NCBI GenBank assembly: GCA_023242925.1
Contig: CP096134.1
Location: 186,001-250,000 of the forward strand
DNA: 64,000 bases
Source: Hyphomonadaceae bacterium JAD_PAG50586_4
Lineage (GTDB): Bacteria > Pseudomonadota > Alphaproteobacteria > Caulobacterales > Aquidulcibacteraceae
Reading direction: 5' to 3'
A program made the position numbers and the translations under genes. This document shows positions 19,574 to 29,195 of this stretch, in pieces (position 1 is the stretch's first letter; every line of letters begins with the position of its first letter). The notes beneath the pieces were generated by a model that saw nothing but the letters and a program-made list of their open reading frames with translations, had not been told where the DNA came from and did no database searches.

Positions 19574-19985
19574 AATCGGTCAAAGAGCTTCGCAAGAAGG
19601 CCGCTGCACGTCCGCGCAAATCGACGCCGGTCTATTCCACGTCCGAGGCGCGCGCAAACTTCGCTGAAGCTCTTGAGACCGCTCAGGTGGAGAGCGCCGT
19701 CGTCGGCTTCGATCGCTATGGTCGAACCGTGGCGGCGCTCGTGCCTGTTGAAGCGGTGTACATATTGGCTGGGCGCGAAGACATGGTCTCGCCGCTGCAG
19801 CGCGACGCGATCGTTGCCGGAGCCCGTCAATTCATCGCTGAAGTGCCGAACCGTTTGAGCGCGCGCGCCGAGAAGGTTGCCCGCCCAGCGCGCGCGACAA
19901 AGGTGCAGACGAAGAAGGCCAAGAAGACGCCGAAGGCGCCCGTCGCCAAAAGAAATCGGCAAAGGGCAAGCGCAACGGGCGCTGA
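19570..19985 (+). CDS. Phd/YefM-like antitoxin with basic tail (one frame break)
   Basis: A protein of 138 residues after correction. Residues 20-68 match the Phd/YefM antitoxin fold (VYSTSEARANFAEALETAQ, then VGFDRYGRTVAALVP). The C-terminal 45 residues are an Ala/Lys/Arg-rich, histone-H1-like tail. The frame changes in the A4 run 19948-19951; adding one A gives KKKSAKGKRNGR and a stop at 19983-19985, clear of the next gene. Uncorrected, it would run into the dehydrogenase. Phd proteins bind DNA and neutralise a toxin encoded next to them; the only candidate partner here is the gene at 18767. No RelE, Doc or PIN toxin is visible. Confidence 0.65.
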
Positions 19986-20047
19986 TCCTTTTCCCTTTGA
20001 CGCACCACTCCGGCGTTGCGCTATAAGCGCCGCCAAGGAGTTTGCGT

Positions 20048-21157
20048 ATGAAGACCAGAGCCGCCGTCGCGTTCGAAGCCAAGAAGCCGTTGGAGATCGT
20101 CGAACTTGATCTTGAAGGGCCGAAGGCGGGCGAAGTTTTGGTCGAGATCAAAGCGACCGGGATTTGCCACACCGACGCCTACACGCTCGACGGCCTCGAT
20201 AGCGAAGGCATCTTCCCGAGCATCTTGGGCCACGAGGGTGCAGGCATCGTGCGCGAAGTGGGCGCCGGCGTAACGAGCGTCGCTGTCGGCGATCACGTCA
20301 TTCCGCTTTACACGCCGGAATGCCGCCAGTGCAAAAGCTGCCTCAGCCGCAAAACAAATCTCTGCACCGCCATCCGCGCCACGCAGGGCAAAGGCCTGAT
20401 GCCGGACGGCACGTCGCGCTTTTCGTACAAAGGAAAACCCGTCGCCCATTATATGGGTTGCTCGACGTTCTCGAATTTCACGGTGTTGCCGGAGATCGCG
20501 CTGGCGAAAATCCGCAAGGACGCGCCGTTTGAAAGCGCCTGCTATATCGGCTGTGGCGTCACCACGGGCGTGGGTGCGGTCACGAACACGGCGCAAGTCG
20601 AGCCGGGTGCGAACGTGATCGTGTTTGGCCTCGGCGGCATCGGCTTGAACGTCATCCAAGGCGCCAAGCTCGTCGGCGCCAACATGATCGTGGGCGTCGA
20701 CATCAATCCCGCGCGCGAGGAATGGGGTCGCAAATTCGGCATGACGCATTTCGTCAATCCGAAGGATATCAGCGGCGATATCGTCGCGCACCTGGTCGAA
20801 CTTACCGGCGGCGGCGCCGATTACACGTTCGACTGCACCGGCAACACGACTGTGATGCGCCAAGCGCTCGAAGCCTGCCATCGCGGCTGGGGCGAGAGCA
20901 TCATCATCGGCGTCGCCGAAGCCGGCAAGGAAATCGCCACGCGCCCGTTCCAATTGGTGACGGGCCGCGTCTGGAAAGGCACCGCCTTCGGTGGCGCGCG
21001 CGGCCGCACCGACGTGCCCAAGATCGTCGATTGGTACATGGACGGCAAAATCGCCATCGACCCCATGATCACGCACAAATTGCCGCTGGAGCGCATTAAC
21101 GAAGCCTTCGACCTGATGCACAAGGGCGAGAGCATTCGGAGCGTGGTGGTTTATTGA
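20048..21157 (+). CDS. frmA: S-(hydroxymethyl)glutathione dehydrogenase / class III alcohol dehydrogenase
   Basis: NAD-dependent zinc enzyme of 369 residues that oxidises S-hydroxymethylglutathione to S-formylglutathione, the central step of formaldehyde removal. The catalytic zinc ligands lie in GICHTDAY and GHEGAGIV, the structural zinc cysteines in [16 protein letters not shown], and the NAD site in [14 protein letters not shown]. The motif [13 protein letters not shown] is diagnostic of class III enzymes. ATG 20048 has aaggag at 20034-20039. It is followed without gap by a thioredoxin-like gene, GFA and fghA, so the operon encodes formaldehyde detoxification. Confidence 0.96.
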   Translation: MKTRAAVAFEAKKPLEIVELDLEGPKAGEVLVEIKATGICHTDAYTLDGLDSEGIFPSILGHEGAGIVREVGAGVTSVAVGDHVIPLYTPECRQCKSCLSRKTNLCTAIRATQGKGLMPDGTSRFSYKGKPVAHYMGCSTFSNFTVLPEIALAKIRKDAPFESACYIGCGVTTGVGAVTNTAQVEPGANVIVFGLGGIGLNVIQGAKLVGANMIVGVDINPAREEWGRKFGMTHFVNPKDISGDIVAHLVELTGGGADYTFDCTGNTTVMRQALEACHRGWGESIIIGVAEAGKEIATRPFQLVTGRVWKGTAFGGARGRTDVPKIVDWYMDGKIAIDPMITHKLPLERINEAFDLMHKGESIRSVVVY

Positions 21158-21639
21158 TGCGAGCGATTTTGGCGGCGCTCAGTATCGCGCTTTTGGCGAC
21201 CGCGTCCGCGAGCGCACAAACGAACGCGACGCCGGCGCGTTACGTAAACTCAAGCTATGATCCCGCCGCTAGCCCGACAGCCGACTTGCGACGCGCGATG
21301 GCGCACGCATCAAGCCGAAATACTCGCGTTTTGATCGTAGTCGGTGGCGATTGGTGCGTGTGGTGTGGGATTCTAGATCGGTTTATCGCCCAAGACGCGA
21401 ACGTACGCGCAGAGTTTGTTCGTTCGTTCGTGATAGTGAAGGTCAATTGGAGCCGCGAGAACGAGAATGAGGAATTTCTCGGGCGCTATCCGACGCCAGC
21501 TGGTTACCCTGACTTTATCATTCTGAACGCGGATGGTTCCTTCGCGGGACAACATAATACGGCCGAGCTGGAGCGAGGCCGTAGCTACGATCCTGCAAGC
21601 ATGATCGCATTTGCGCGACGGTGGCGACCGAATGACTGA
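21157..21639 (+). CDS. Secreted thioredoxin-fold protein
   Basis: A periplasmic protein of about 160 residues with signal peptide (residues 1-20, LLATASASAQ). It has a thioredoxin-like core with the active-site motif DWCVWCGILDRF and a cis-proline segment TPAGYPDFIIL. It resembles the thioredoxin_7 family. The ATG at 21157 overlaps the frmA stop (TGATG), and the GFA gene starts within its last 8 bases. Its role in the formaldehyde operon is unknown. It could be a disulfide oxidoreductase for a periplasmic dehydrogenase; that is inference. Confidence 0.82.
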   Translation: MRAILAALSIALLATASASAQTNATPARYVNSSYDPAASPTADLRRAMAHASSRNTRVLIVVGGDWCVWCGILDRFIAQDANVRAEFVRSFVIVKVNWSRENENEEFLGRYPTPAGYPDFIILNADGSFAGQHNTAELERGRSYDPASMIAFARRWRPND

Positions 21640-22097
21640 CTGGAAACTCCCTTGGTCCGCGTCCTGCTTATGCGGGCGCGTGCAGATGCGCGTCACCGCT
21701 GCGCCGATGGTGACGATGGCTTGTCATTGTCGCGGATGTCAGAAGCTGACGAGTGGGCCGTATTCGCTGTCGCTCATGTTGCCGGCGTCGGGGCTTGAGG
21801 TTGAGGGCGCAACCGAAATCGGCGGCGAGCATCGCGAAAGCAGCGTCCATCATTTCTGCGCGCACTGCAAAAACTGGCTCTATACCTCAGGCATCGCCGG
21901 CGGCCAGTTCGTGAATTTCCGGCCGACCATGTTGGACAATGCAAGCTGGATAGTGCCGTACATCGAGATCCTATGTGAGCGAGAAATTGCCAGGCGTGGT
22001 CAGCGGCGCGAAACACAGCTTCGAAAAATTCCCCGAGCCGCATCAATATCCCGAGCTGATGGCTGGCTTCGCACGAGAAGGGGCGAAGCCCGCATGA
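21632..22097 (+). CDS. GFA-family protein (glutathione-dependent formaldehyde-activating-like; one frame break)
   Basis: A protein of 154 residues after correction, with the Mss4-like zinc-binding cysteines of the GFA family: CLCGRVQ, CHCRGCQK and CAHCKNW. Founding members sit beside formaldehyde dehydrogenase, as here, and were proposed to promote addition of formaldehyde to glutathione. The frame breaks at GAGATC 21965-21970. Removing one base gives ESYVSEKLPGVVSGAKHSFEK and a stop at 22095-22097 that overlaps fghA (ATGA). Without this correction the frame reads into fghA and looks like a fusion. Confidence 0.85.
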
Positions 22098-22927
22098 GCG
22101 TGGACATTACGAAGACACATCGCGTCCACGGCGGTACGCTTGCCCACGCGCATCACCAAAGCGCCGCGACCGGCACGAAGATGACGTTCTCGGTCTTCAC
22201 GCCGCCGGGCGAGGGGCCGTTCCCGTATTTGATCTGGCTCTCAGGCCTCACCTGCACCGAAGACAATTTCACCACCAAGGCCGGCGCGTATGGCGCGGCC
22301 GCGCAGCATGGTGTGGCGATCGTCGCGCCCGATACCTCGCCGCGCGGGGAAGGCGTGGCGGATGATGCAGCGTATGATCTCGGCCAAGGCGCCGGCTTCT
22401 ATGTCGATGCGACGCAAGCGCCGTGGGCGCCGCACTTCAAGATGGAAAGCTACGTCACGCGCGATCTGATCGAGATGGTCGAGGGCAATTTCAACCTGGC
22501 GCCCAAGCGGTCGATCTCCGGCCATTCGATGGGCGGGCACGGCGCGTTGACGCTGGCGATGAAGCATCCGTCTCTGTTCAAAAGCGTCTCCGCCTTCGCA
22601 CCGATCTCATCGCCGACGCGTTGCCCGTGGGGCGAGAAGGCGTTCGGCGCCTATCTCGGTCCCGATCGCGAAAGTTGGAAAGCGCATGACGCCGCGTGGT
22701 TGATCGAGCAAGGCAAAGCCAAGCCGTTTGACGATGTTCTCGTCGATCAAGGCCTAAGCGATCAGTTTCTGGAAAATCAGCTGAAGCCGGAATTGCTGGA
22801 AGCGGCGGCAGCGACGTTTGGTCAAAAGCTCACGCTGCGCTGGCATGAAGGTTACGATCACTCATACTTCTTCATGGCGTCCTATATCGCCGACCATGTC
22901 GCTTTTCACGCCGCGCGCTTGGCGTAA
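22094..22927 (+). CDS. fghA: S-formylglutathione hydrolase
   Basis: An esterase-D-type hydrolase of 277 residues that releases formate and glutathione from S-formylglutathione. The nucleophile lies in SGHSMGGHGAL, the conserved Cys/Asp-rich WLSGLTCTEDNF near the N-terminus, and the histidine in EGYDHSYFFM. The start ATG 22094 overlaps the GFA stop by 4 bp. Together with frmA it completes the conversion of formaldehyde to formate. Its 3' end overlaps the convergent DUF2339 gene. Confidence 0.95.
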   Translation: MSVDITKTHRVHGGTLAHAHHQSAATGTKMTFSVFTPPGEGPFPYLIWLSGLTCTEDNFTTKAGAYGAAAQHGVAIVAPDTSPRGEGVADDAAYDLGQGAGFYVDATQAPWAPHFKMESYVTRDLIEMVEGNFNLAPKRSISGHSMGGHGALTLAMKHPSLFKSVSAFAPISSPTRCPWGEKAFGAYLGPDRESWKAHDAAWLIEQGKAKPFDDVLVDQGLSDQFLENQLKPELLEAAAATFGQKLTLRWHEGYDHSYFFMASYIADHVAFHAARLA

Positions 22928-25900
22928 CATCTCTGAAGTCGCTTTCGCGCAACAAGCGCGCCGGCGGCTTGAACGTGCGCACGGCCCACATCGCCGCCAA
23001 CGGCGTCATTGCAATGCCGAGAATGGCGCCGACTTGCGCGCCACCCGTCATCCGCGTGAAGGCCAGTGCGAATGCGTATGCGATCGCAAGTCCCATCAGC
23101 CCAATGCTGAACCAGCGCAGGCCAAGATTGCCGCGTCGCGTGCCAACGATGAACGCTGCTACAGCGATAGCGACCCAGACGCCGACATAAACCCAAAGCT
23201 CATGTGCCGGAGCTGGCGCGCTCGTCATGTTCTCGTGATGGATGAGGCGGCGCGTCAATATGATCGCGGCGATCGAGAGATGCGCCGCCGCAACCGATAC
23301 GCCGCCGCGCGCCAACCATTTGCGTGCACGCACGTAAGGTACACGCGCCGCGACGAGGCTGAGGCATGCGGCCAAGCCAAAACTCGCAAGGATGGTGAGG
23401 AAGCCCCTATGTTGCTGGCGCGCGCCGGCCATGCGCCCCACCATGGATTGAACAACGCCCAAAGGCCAAGCGCCGCAAACGCCATCGCCGGCCAGATCGC
23501 CGCCGCCCAAATCGCCTGCAAATCGTAGAGATACGCGCGCTCCGTATCGCGTCCCGGCGCGCGCGCAGTGAAATAAGCGGCGGTGGAAACGAAGAGCAGC
23601 GGCCAGATCGCGTAGGCGAGGCCTTCGAGGCCGAACAGCGTCACGCCATTGTCCATCGCCGCGCGATGGTAGAGCCAGCGCACGCCGCAAAGGCCGAAGC
23701 TCAGTGCAAACAACGCGGCGACGGCTGCGGATGCAAAACGCGCGGGATCGGCTGCCCGCGAAACAGAAAGCACGCGCGCGAGCCACATGCACAGCACCAC
23801 CGCAGCCAATTGCGCCATTGCGCCCCAGCCGACAGCGCTGGCGCTCGTGAGCGCCGCATCCTGCACGCCCCACCACGGATGACGCACCACGAGCATCATC
23901 GCTGCGACGAACACGAGAGCGAGCCATGTCGCGCCGCGCATGATGCTGAGCATATCAGCGGTGAACGGGCGTTCGGGGTCTTTGCTCGCGCGCACGCGGG
24001 CGACGATCGCGATGGTGAGCGCGGCGCAGATCGCCAACAGCGCGTAACAGGCGGCTTCGAACACGCCGAGTGCCGGCGTGTGCATCCACGCGCCGTGGAA
24101 TGCACGCCGAATTTCGAGGGCGGCCCAGATCAAAATGAGCGCGCCGCCGGCCAATGTGTAGAGGCGCGCGGGTGTCAGCGTGAGCGTGTAGGTGCGTTGC
24201 GCGGCGTAGAAGGCGAGCAGTGCGGGCGCCAAGAAGGCCAAGGCTTGCGCGTTGAAAATAGCGGGGCCGGCGATCCGTGTCGCATCTGCGCCCCACCAGG
24301 GATTTTGCGTTACGCCGGGCCACACGAAGGTGAGCACAAGCCCGGCCGCGAATAGCGCGTGCGCACGCCAATGCGTGATCGCGCCGACCTCGCGGCCGTG
24401 GCGCGGCAAAGCGATATGGCCCGCGACCATCAAGACGATCGCGCGCAGTGCGTTCACTACGAACTCGTCGATCCAGCTAACCTGGCGCGCGAGATGCAAC
24501 GCCATGAACGCGGCAACGACCGGCAGCAACAAGGCGCCAAGCGCCAAGCCTTCGCTCGCCGCATCACGCGAAGACACGCGCGCGGCGATACGCGAGCCGC
24601 CAAAGAGAATGATCGCCGTCGCTGCAAGCACCGCCAGCGCGCTGGCGAGTGTGAGTCCACCGTCACCGCCCATGCGGAAAAGCTCAGCGCCACTCGCATG
24701 GGCGACCGCGAGTGCGGCCGCCGCGAAGGCTGCATAGCGCGCTGCGCGCCATTGCCATTGCATGAACGCGAGCGCGAAGAGCGCTGCGAGGCCCGCATGC
24801 GCCATCGGTCGAAGCGCTTCGGCAAATGCGGACTCGACTCCAAGCAACGCCAAGGCAGCGCCCGCGCCGGCCCATAGGTCGTGTGTCGCATCCTCGCCGG
24901 CGCGGGTCTGCATCCAGGCCGCGCCCCACAAGGCGACGGCGCCCGCGAACAATGGCGCCCAAGCCGCAGCGTCGTGCCAATCGGTGCGCGAGAACGCCGC
25001 GAGTAAGATCACCAGCGCCGCACCAGCAGCGCCAGCCCCGGCGATCAGCAGACGTTCCTCACGCGCCGGCCGTGCAAATGCCGCCGCGGCGGCGACGATG
25101 GCGGCGACGACCAGGGTCAGGGGATAAAAGGCTATGCTGAGCGCGCCTTCGCGCGCGTTGAGGTGCGCGCCAAATCCGATCACGAGCGCTGCAATCGCCA
25201 CCACCAAGCTGCCCGCCGCCGCTGCGCGCGCGCACGCACATGCAGGCGAGAATGACGATCAGCGCCGCGAGTGCGGCCGGCGCCTGCACGAGGCCTACGC
25301 CATTTGGCCCGCGCTCGAACCATGTCCATATTGCGAGCACGGCGCTCACGACGAGCGCGATGCCGGGAAGGGCCGCGTGCACCTGCGTCCAACCAAATCC
25401 GTCGGAATCATCCGGCCTCGGTTTGCGCCAGCCCATCGCCGCACCACCCACGGCGCTGACGCCAAGCAAGGCGATGGCGCGCCCGGTTTCGCCGGCGCCC
25501 AGCGCAAAGGCGAAGCACACATAAGTCCCGGTCAGCGTCATCACGGCGAGCCACGGCCAGCGGCGCCAGGTGCTAAGCGTGAACCCAGCAGCCGTTGCGA
25601 ATGCGAAGAGCACGGTGAGGCTGTCGGCCGACCAGGCGCTCACATCGGCAACCGCCGGGATCAGCAGCGTGAAGACGAGCGCGAAGGCCGCGGCGCCCTC
25701 GGCGATGGATGGTGGTTGCGGCCAGCCAAACCATTCGGCGGCCGGCGTTTCGTCGTCGGCATCGTTCGAAGGCTCCGGCAACGGCGTGTCGAGCAAGAGC
25801 TCGTCCTCCACCACGACGTCCGTGAGCAAGAGCGCTGGTTCCTCGTCCTGAGGGGACGGCTCAGCCGCGAGCGTTTCGCCTGGTTCGGGAAGTACGACGT

Positions 25901-26012
25901 CGCGCAGCCCGAGGCGGCGCTCAAGCTCGGCAAGCTTCAGCGACAGCGTCTCGATGCGCCGCGATTGCAGCCACACCCAGGCGCCCAGGCCCAGGATGAC
26001 CAGCCATTCCAT
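22872..26012 (-). CDS. DUF2339 polytopic membrane protein (two frame breaks)
   Basis: A very large inner-membrane protein of about 1,047 residues with roughly 25-30 hydrophobic segments. The start at 26012 gives MEWLVILGLGAWVW, then a coiled segment (IETLSLKLAELERRLGL) and an acidic linker, the standard DUF2339 layout. The frame is lost near 25221-25242, in a GCGCGC-rich stretch, and at the C4 run 23404-23407; one added base at each site gives a continuous protein. Trp/Pro motifs such as FNPWWGAW recur. The function of the family is unknown. The C-terminus overlaps fghA by 56 bp on the opposite strand, so the exact stop is uncertain. Confidence 0.8.
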
Positions 26013-26146
26013 TCTTATCCCCGCGAGAGACGTGACAGAGTCCGGTACGTTGGCCGCATGCGCAAGGGATTGCTTCGATTGAGGGGCATGAAAAGCGATG
26101 AGTCTGGGGCTTGGCGATCGGGGAGTCGCCATGCTCAAAGCAATTC

Positions 26147-26830
26147 ATGACCTACGTTGTTCCGCCCGCCGCTCAGGCCTCCGTCCCTGTTGCTGGAAGC
26201 GACGCACGATTTCCTGTTCGCCGTATCTTTTGCGTCGGCCGAAATTACGCCGATCACGTGCGCGAGATGGGCAATGACCCCAAGGAGGAGCCGCCGATTT
26301 TCTTCACCAAGCCAGCCGACGCGGTTGTGGAGAACGGCACTGAGATCGCTTACGCGGCGAACACGTCAAACTTGCATTTCGAGGTTGAACTGGTGCTGGC
26401 CATTGGCGCGGGCGGGAGCGATATCGCGGAAGCGAACGCCCTGGCGCACGTGTGGGGTTACGCAGTCGGCGTCGATCTGACCCGTCGCGATCGCCAGGCG
26501 GAGGCCAAGAAAGCCGGCGCGCCTTGGGACGTGGCCAAAGCCTTCGATCAATCGGCGCCGATCGGCGCGATCACGCAAAGCGCGCCTGGCGCCGATGCAC
26601 GCATCTGGCTCGCCGTGAACGGCGCGACCAAGCAAGAGGCCAAGCTCAACGACATGATCTGGAGGGTGCCGGAAATCATCGCGCACCTCTCGCGTTCATG
26701 GGCGCTGCAACCGGGCGACCTCATCTTCACCGGCACGCCCGCTGGCGTTGGCCCGATCGTCGCTGGTGATGCGGTGACGTGCGGTGTCGACAGCTTGCCG
26801 GAACTCGCGTTCAAGATCGCGCCGCGCTGA
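26147..26830 (+). CDS. Fumarylacetoacetate hydrolase family protein (fumarylpyruvate hydrolase-like)
   Basis: An FAA_hydrolase-fold enzyme of 227 residues. It has the metal ligands in HFEVELVLAIG (Glu-x-Glu) and the downstream aspartate in GVDLTRRDRQ, plus GRNYADHVREMG near residue 30 and TGTPAGVGPI at the C-terminal end of the site. The short form and CVGRNYADH motif fit FAHD1/NagK-like enzymes, which hydrolyse acylpyruvates such as fumarylpyruvate or decarboxylate oxaloacetate. I use ATG 26147; a TTG at 26111 in frame is possible. It stands alone, 82 bp before the KOR-associated oxidoreductase. Confidence 0.85.
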   Translation: MTYVVPPAAQASVPVAGSDARFPVRRIFCVGRNYADHVREMGNDPKEEPPIFFTKPADAVVENGTEIAYAANTSNLHFEVELVLAIGAGGSDIAEANALAHVWGYAVGVDLTRRDRQAEAKKAGAPWDVAKAFDQSAPIGAITQSAPGADARIWLAVNGATKQEAKLNDMIWRVPEIIAHLSRSWALQPGDLIFTGTPAGVGPIVAGDAVTCGVDSLPELAFKIAPR

Positions 26831-26912
26831 CTGCGAGTCGCTCGCAACTTAGCTGGCTTGCGTAGCGCGCGCTGCGCTTTAGGTTGGCGGCAACAAGCCA
26901 GGAGGAGGCGTC

Positions 26913-28733
26913 TTGCAGCCCACTGATATTCGGCAGCCGGACTATTTTCATAAAGTCGTCGACTGCCAATGGGCTTGCCCCGCGCATACGCCTGTCCCTG
27001 AGTACATCCGCTTGATCGCCGCGCAGCGTTACGCCGACGCGTACATGATCAATTGGAAGTCGAACGTGTTTCCCGGGATTCTCGGCCGCACCTGCGATCG
27101 TCCCTGCGAGCCGGCGTGTCGGCGCGGGCGCGTGGAAGACGAGCCGGTGGCGATCTGCCGGCTGAAGCGCGTCGCCGCCGACAATAAGGGCGAAGTCGCC
27201 CACATGATGCCGCCGAAAGCGGTGAAGAAGAACGGCAAGCGTGTCGCCTGCATTGGCGCAGGACCCGCCTCGCTCACCGTGGCGCGCGATCTGCTGCCGC
27301 TGGGCTACGAAGTTCACATTTACGATGGTGAAGCCAAGGGCGGCGGCATGATCCGCACCCAAATTCCGCGCTTCCGCCTGCCGGAAAGCGTGATCGACGA
27401 AGAAGTGAATTACATCCTGGCCTATGAGCCGGTGACGCATTTCGGCAAGCGCGTGGACTCGCTGAAAGCCGTTCTAGCCGAAGGCTATGATGCGATTTTC
27501 GTCGGCACTGGCGCGCCGCGCGGCCGCGATCTGGATCTCCCGGGGCAAAAGGAAGCCGGCGCCAACGTGCATATCGGCATCGATTGGCTTTCCAGCGTTT
27601 CGTTCGAGCATGTCGATAAGATTGGCAAACGCGTGATCGTGCTCGGCGGCGGCAACACGGCGATGGATTGCTGCCGGACCTCGCGCCGTTTGGGCGGCGA
27701 GGACGTGAAGGTCGTCGTGCGCTCGGGCTTCGATGAGATGAAGGCGTCGCCTTGGGAAAAGGAAGACGCCCAGCACGAAGGCATCCCGATCCTCAATTTC
27801 CTCAACCCCAAAGAGTTCACGCACAAGAACGGTAAACTCACCGGCGTGTTGTTCACGAAAATGGGTTGGGTCGAAAAGGACGGGAAGAGAAAGCTCGAAC
27901 CGACCGGCGAGCCAGACGTGCATCTTGAATGCGACGACGTGTTGATGGCGGTGGGCCAGGAGAATTCGTTCCCCTGGATCGAGCGCGACATCGGCATGGA
28001 ATTCAACAAATGGAACATGCCCGTCGTGGACGAGGCGACGTTCCAATCGAGCATTCCGAACGTGTTCTTCGGCGGCGATTCAGCCTTTGGCCCGAAGAAC
28101 ATCATCTGGGCTGTCGCGCACGGTCACGATGCAGCCGTCTCAATCGATCTTTTCCTCACCGGCCAAGACGTGAAGCAGCGCCCACCGCCGGGCGTGTCGA
28201 TGATGTCCACCAAGATGGGCATCCACGAATGGTCTTATGACAACGATGTCTCGCTCGACCTTCGCTACAAAGTGCCGATGGTCGAAAACGAGGTGGCGCT
28301 GCGCAATGTGAAGGTGGAGGTCGAGAAGGGTTTCGATCCGCTGCTCGGCTACAAGGAAGCGCAACGCTGTCTGAATTGCGACGTGCAGACCGTGTTCGCA
28401 GGCCCGATTTGCATCGAGTGCGATGCGTGCGTCGATATCTGCCCGATGGATTGCATCACCTTCACCGAAAACGGCGAAGAGACGGAGCTCCGCGAGCGTC
28501 TCAACGCGCCAGCGCTCAATCTCACGCAAGACATCTATGTCGGCGACGGCCTAAAGACCGGCCGCATCATGGCGAAGGACGAAGACGTCTGCCTGCATTG
28601 CGGGCTGTGCGCCGAGCGTTGTCCGACAGGCGCGTGGGACATGCAGCAATTCTACCTCGAGATGACGCACGCGGGCTGTGGCGGAAACCCGCCGCAACGC
28701 ACACGCGCACCAAAGCCGGTCGCGGCCGAATAG
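26913..28733 (+). CDS. Flavo-iron-sulfur oxidoreductase associated with KOR (glutamate synthase small-subunit-like)
   Basis: A protein of 606 residues starting at TTG 26913 after a strong aggagg site. Residues 15-75 hold an N-terminal Fe-S domain (CQWACPAHTPVPEYI, CDRPCEPACRRG). Then come an FAD domain (CIGAGPASLTVARDL), an NAD(P) domain (VIVLGGGNTAMDCC) and a C-terminal two-cluster ferredoxin domain (CIECDACVDICPMDC, CLHCGLCAERCPTG). This architecture moves electrons between NAD(P) and ferredoxin-type carriers. Because KorA and KorB follow on the same strand, it probably serves as their electron acceptor, giving an NAD-linked 2-oxoacid dehydrogenase. That role is inference. Confidence 0.85.
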   Translation: MQPTDIRQPDYFHKVVDCQWACPAHTPVPEYIRLIAAQRYADAYMINWKSNVFPGILGRTCDRPCEPACRRGRVEDEPVAICRLKRVAADNKGEVAHMMPPKAVKKNGKRVACIGAGPASLTVARDLLPLGYEVHIYDGEAKGGGMIRTQIPRFRLPESVIDEEVNYILAYEPVTHFGKRVDSLKAVLAEGYDAIFVGTGAPRGRDLDLPGQKEAGANVHIGIDWLSSVSFEHVDKIGKRVIVLGGGNTAMDCCRTSRRLGGEDVKVVVRSGFDEMKASPWEKEDAQHEGIPILNFLNPKEFTHKNGKLTGVLFTKMGWVEKDGKRKLEPTGEPDVHLECDDVLMAVGQENSFPWIERDIGMEFNKWNMPVVDEATFQSSIPNVFFGGDSAFGPKNIIWAVAHGHDAAVSIDLFLTGQDVKQRPPPGVSMMSTKMGIHEWSYDNDVSLDLRYKVPMVENEVALRNVKVEVEKGFDPLLGYKEAQRCLNCDVQTVFAGPICIECDACVDICPMDCITFTENGEETELRERLNAPALNLTQDIYVGDGLKTGRIMAKDEDVCLHCGLCAERCPTGAWDMQQFYLEMTHAGCGGNPPQRTRAPKPVAAE

Positions 28734-28895
28734 CGTTGCTGCGTTGCGGTATGGACGAGACGTAATCTCGACTAGAGCAATTCGACGGAACTAACCTTTG
28801 TTTGAGGCGTCGTTTGTCCACGGCGCAGCGCCGCACGCGCGCGACGCTGACATTTTGTGTGCCGTAGAACCACGCCTCACTCAGAAGGGGATACC

Positions 28896-29195
28896 ATGAC
28901 CCGCTTTGCCGTCGCGCTCGCCATGAGCGCCGCTCTCATCACCGCTCCGGCCTTCGCCGAAACCCAATTCCGCAGCGCCGAACCGCAAACCTTTACCGCG
29001 CAAGACTTGCAGGCCTACGGCCTCGATCAAGCGGCGACCGATCGCGCCGTAGCGCTTCAAGATCAAGGCTACGAGATCCGCGTTCTGTCGGAAGAAGAAG
29101 CCGCGCAATACCAAGCTGGCGTCACTGACAATCAATGGATTTGGCTCGGCATTCTCGCCGGCGTCATCGTGATCGCGGTCGCGGTCTCCGATTGA
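28896..29195 (+). CDS. Small exported protein with C-terminal membrane helix (PA2779-like)
   Basis: A protein of 99 residues with signal peptide (residues 1-22, ending APAFAE), a short polar region with FTAQDLQAYGLDQ, and a C-terminal hydrophobic helix (WIWLGILAGVIVIAVAVS). It is preceded by agaagggg at a proper distance from ATG 28896. Its stop overlaps the start of the C39-like peptidase gene (TTGA). Pairs of a small membrane peptide and a C39-like cysteine peptidase are known as the PA2779/PA2778 families in Pseudomonas. This pair has the same layout, so the small protein may be the peptidase's substrate or anchor. Confidence 0.7.
   Translation: MTRFAVALAMSAALITAPAFAETQFRSAEPQTFTAQDLQAYGLDQAATDRAVALQDQGYEIRVLSEEEAAQYQAGVTDNQWIWLGILAGVIVIAVAVSD

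Noticed and set aside
21611..22927. A single 438-residue frame that looks like a GFA-FghA fusion enzyme.
   Set aside because: The join is produced by the one-base break at GAGATC 21965-21970. Correcting it gives a normal GFA C-terminus with its own stop overlapping the fghA start.
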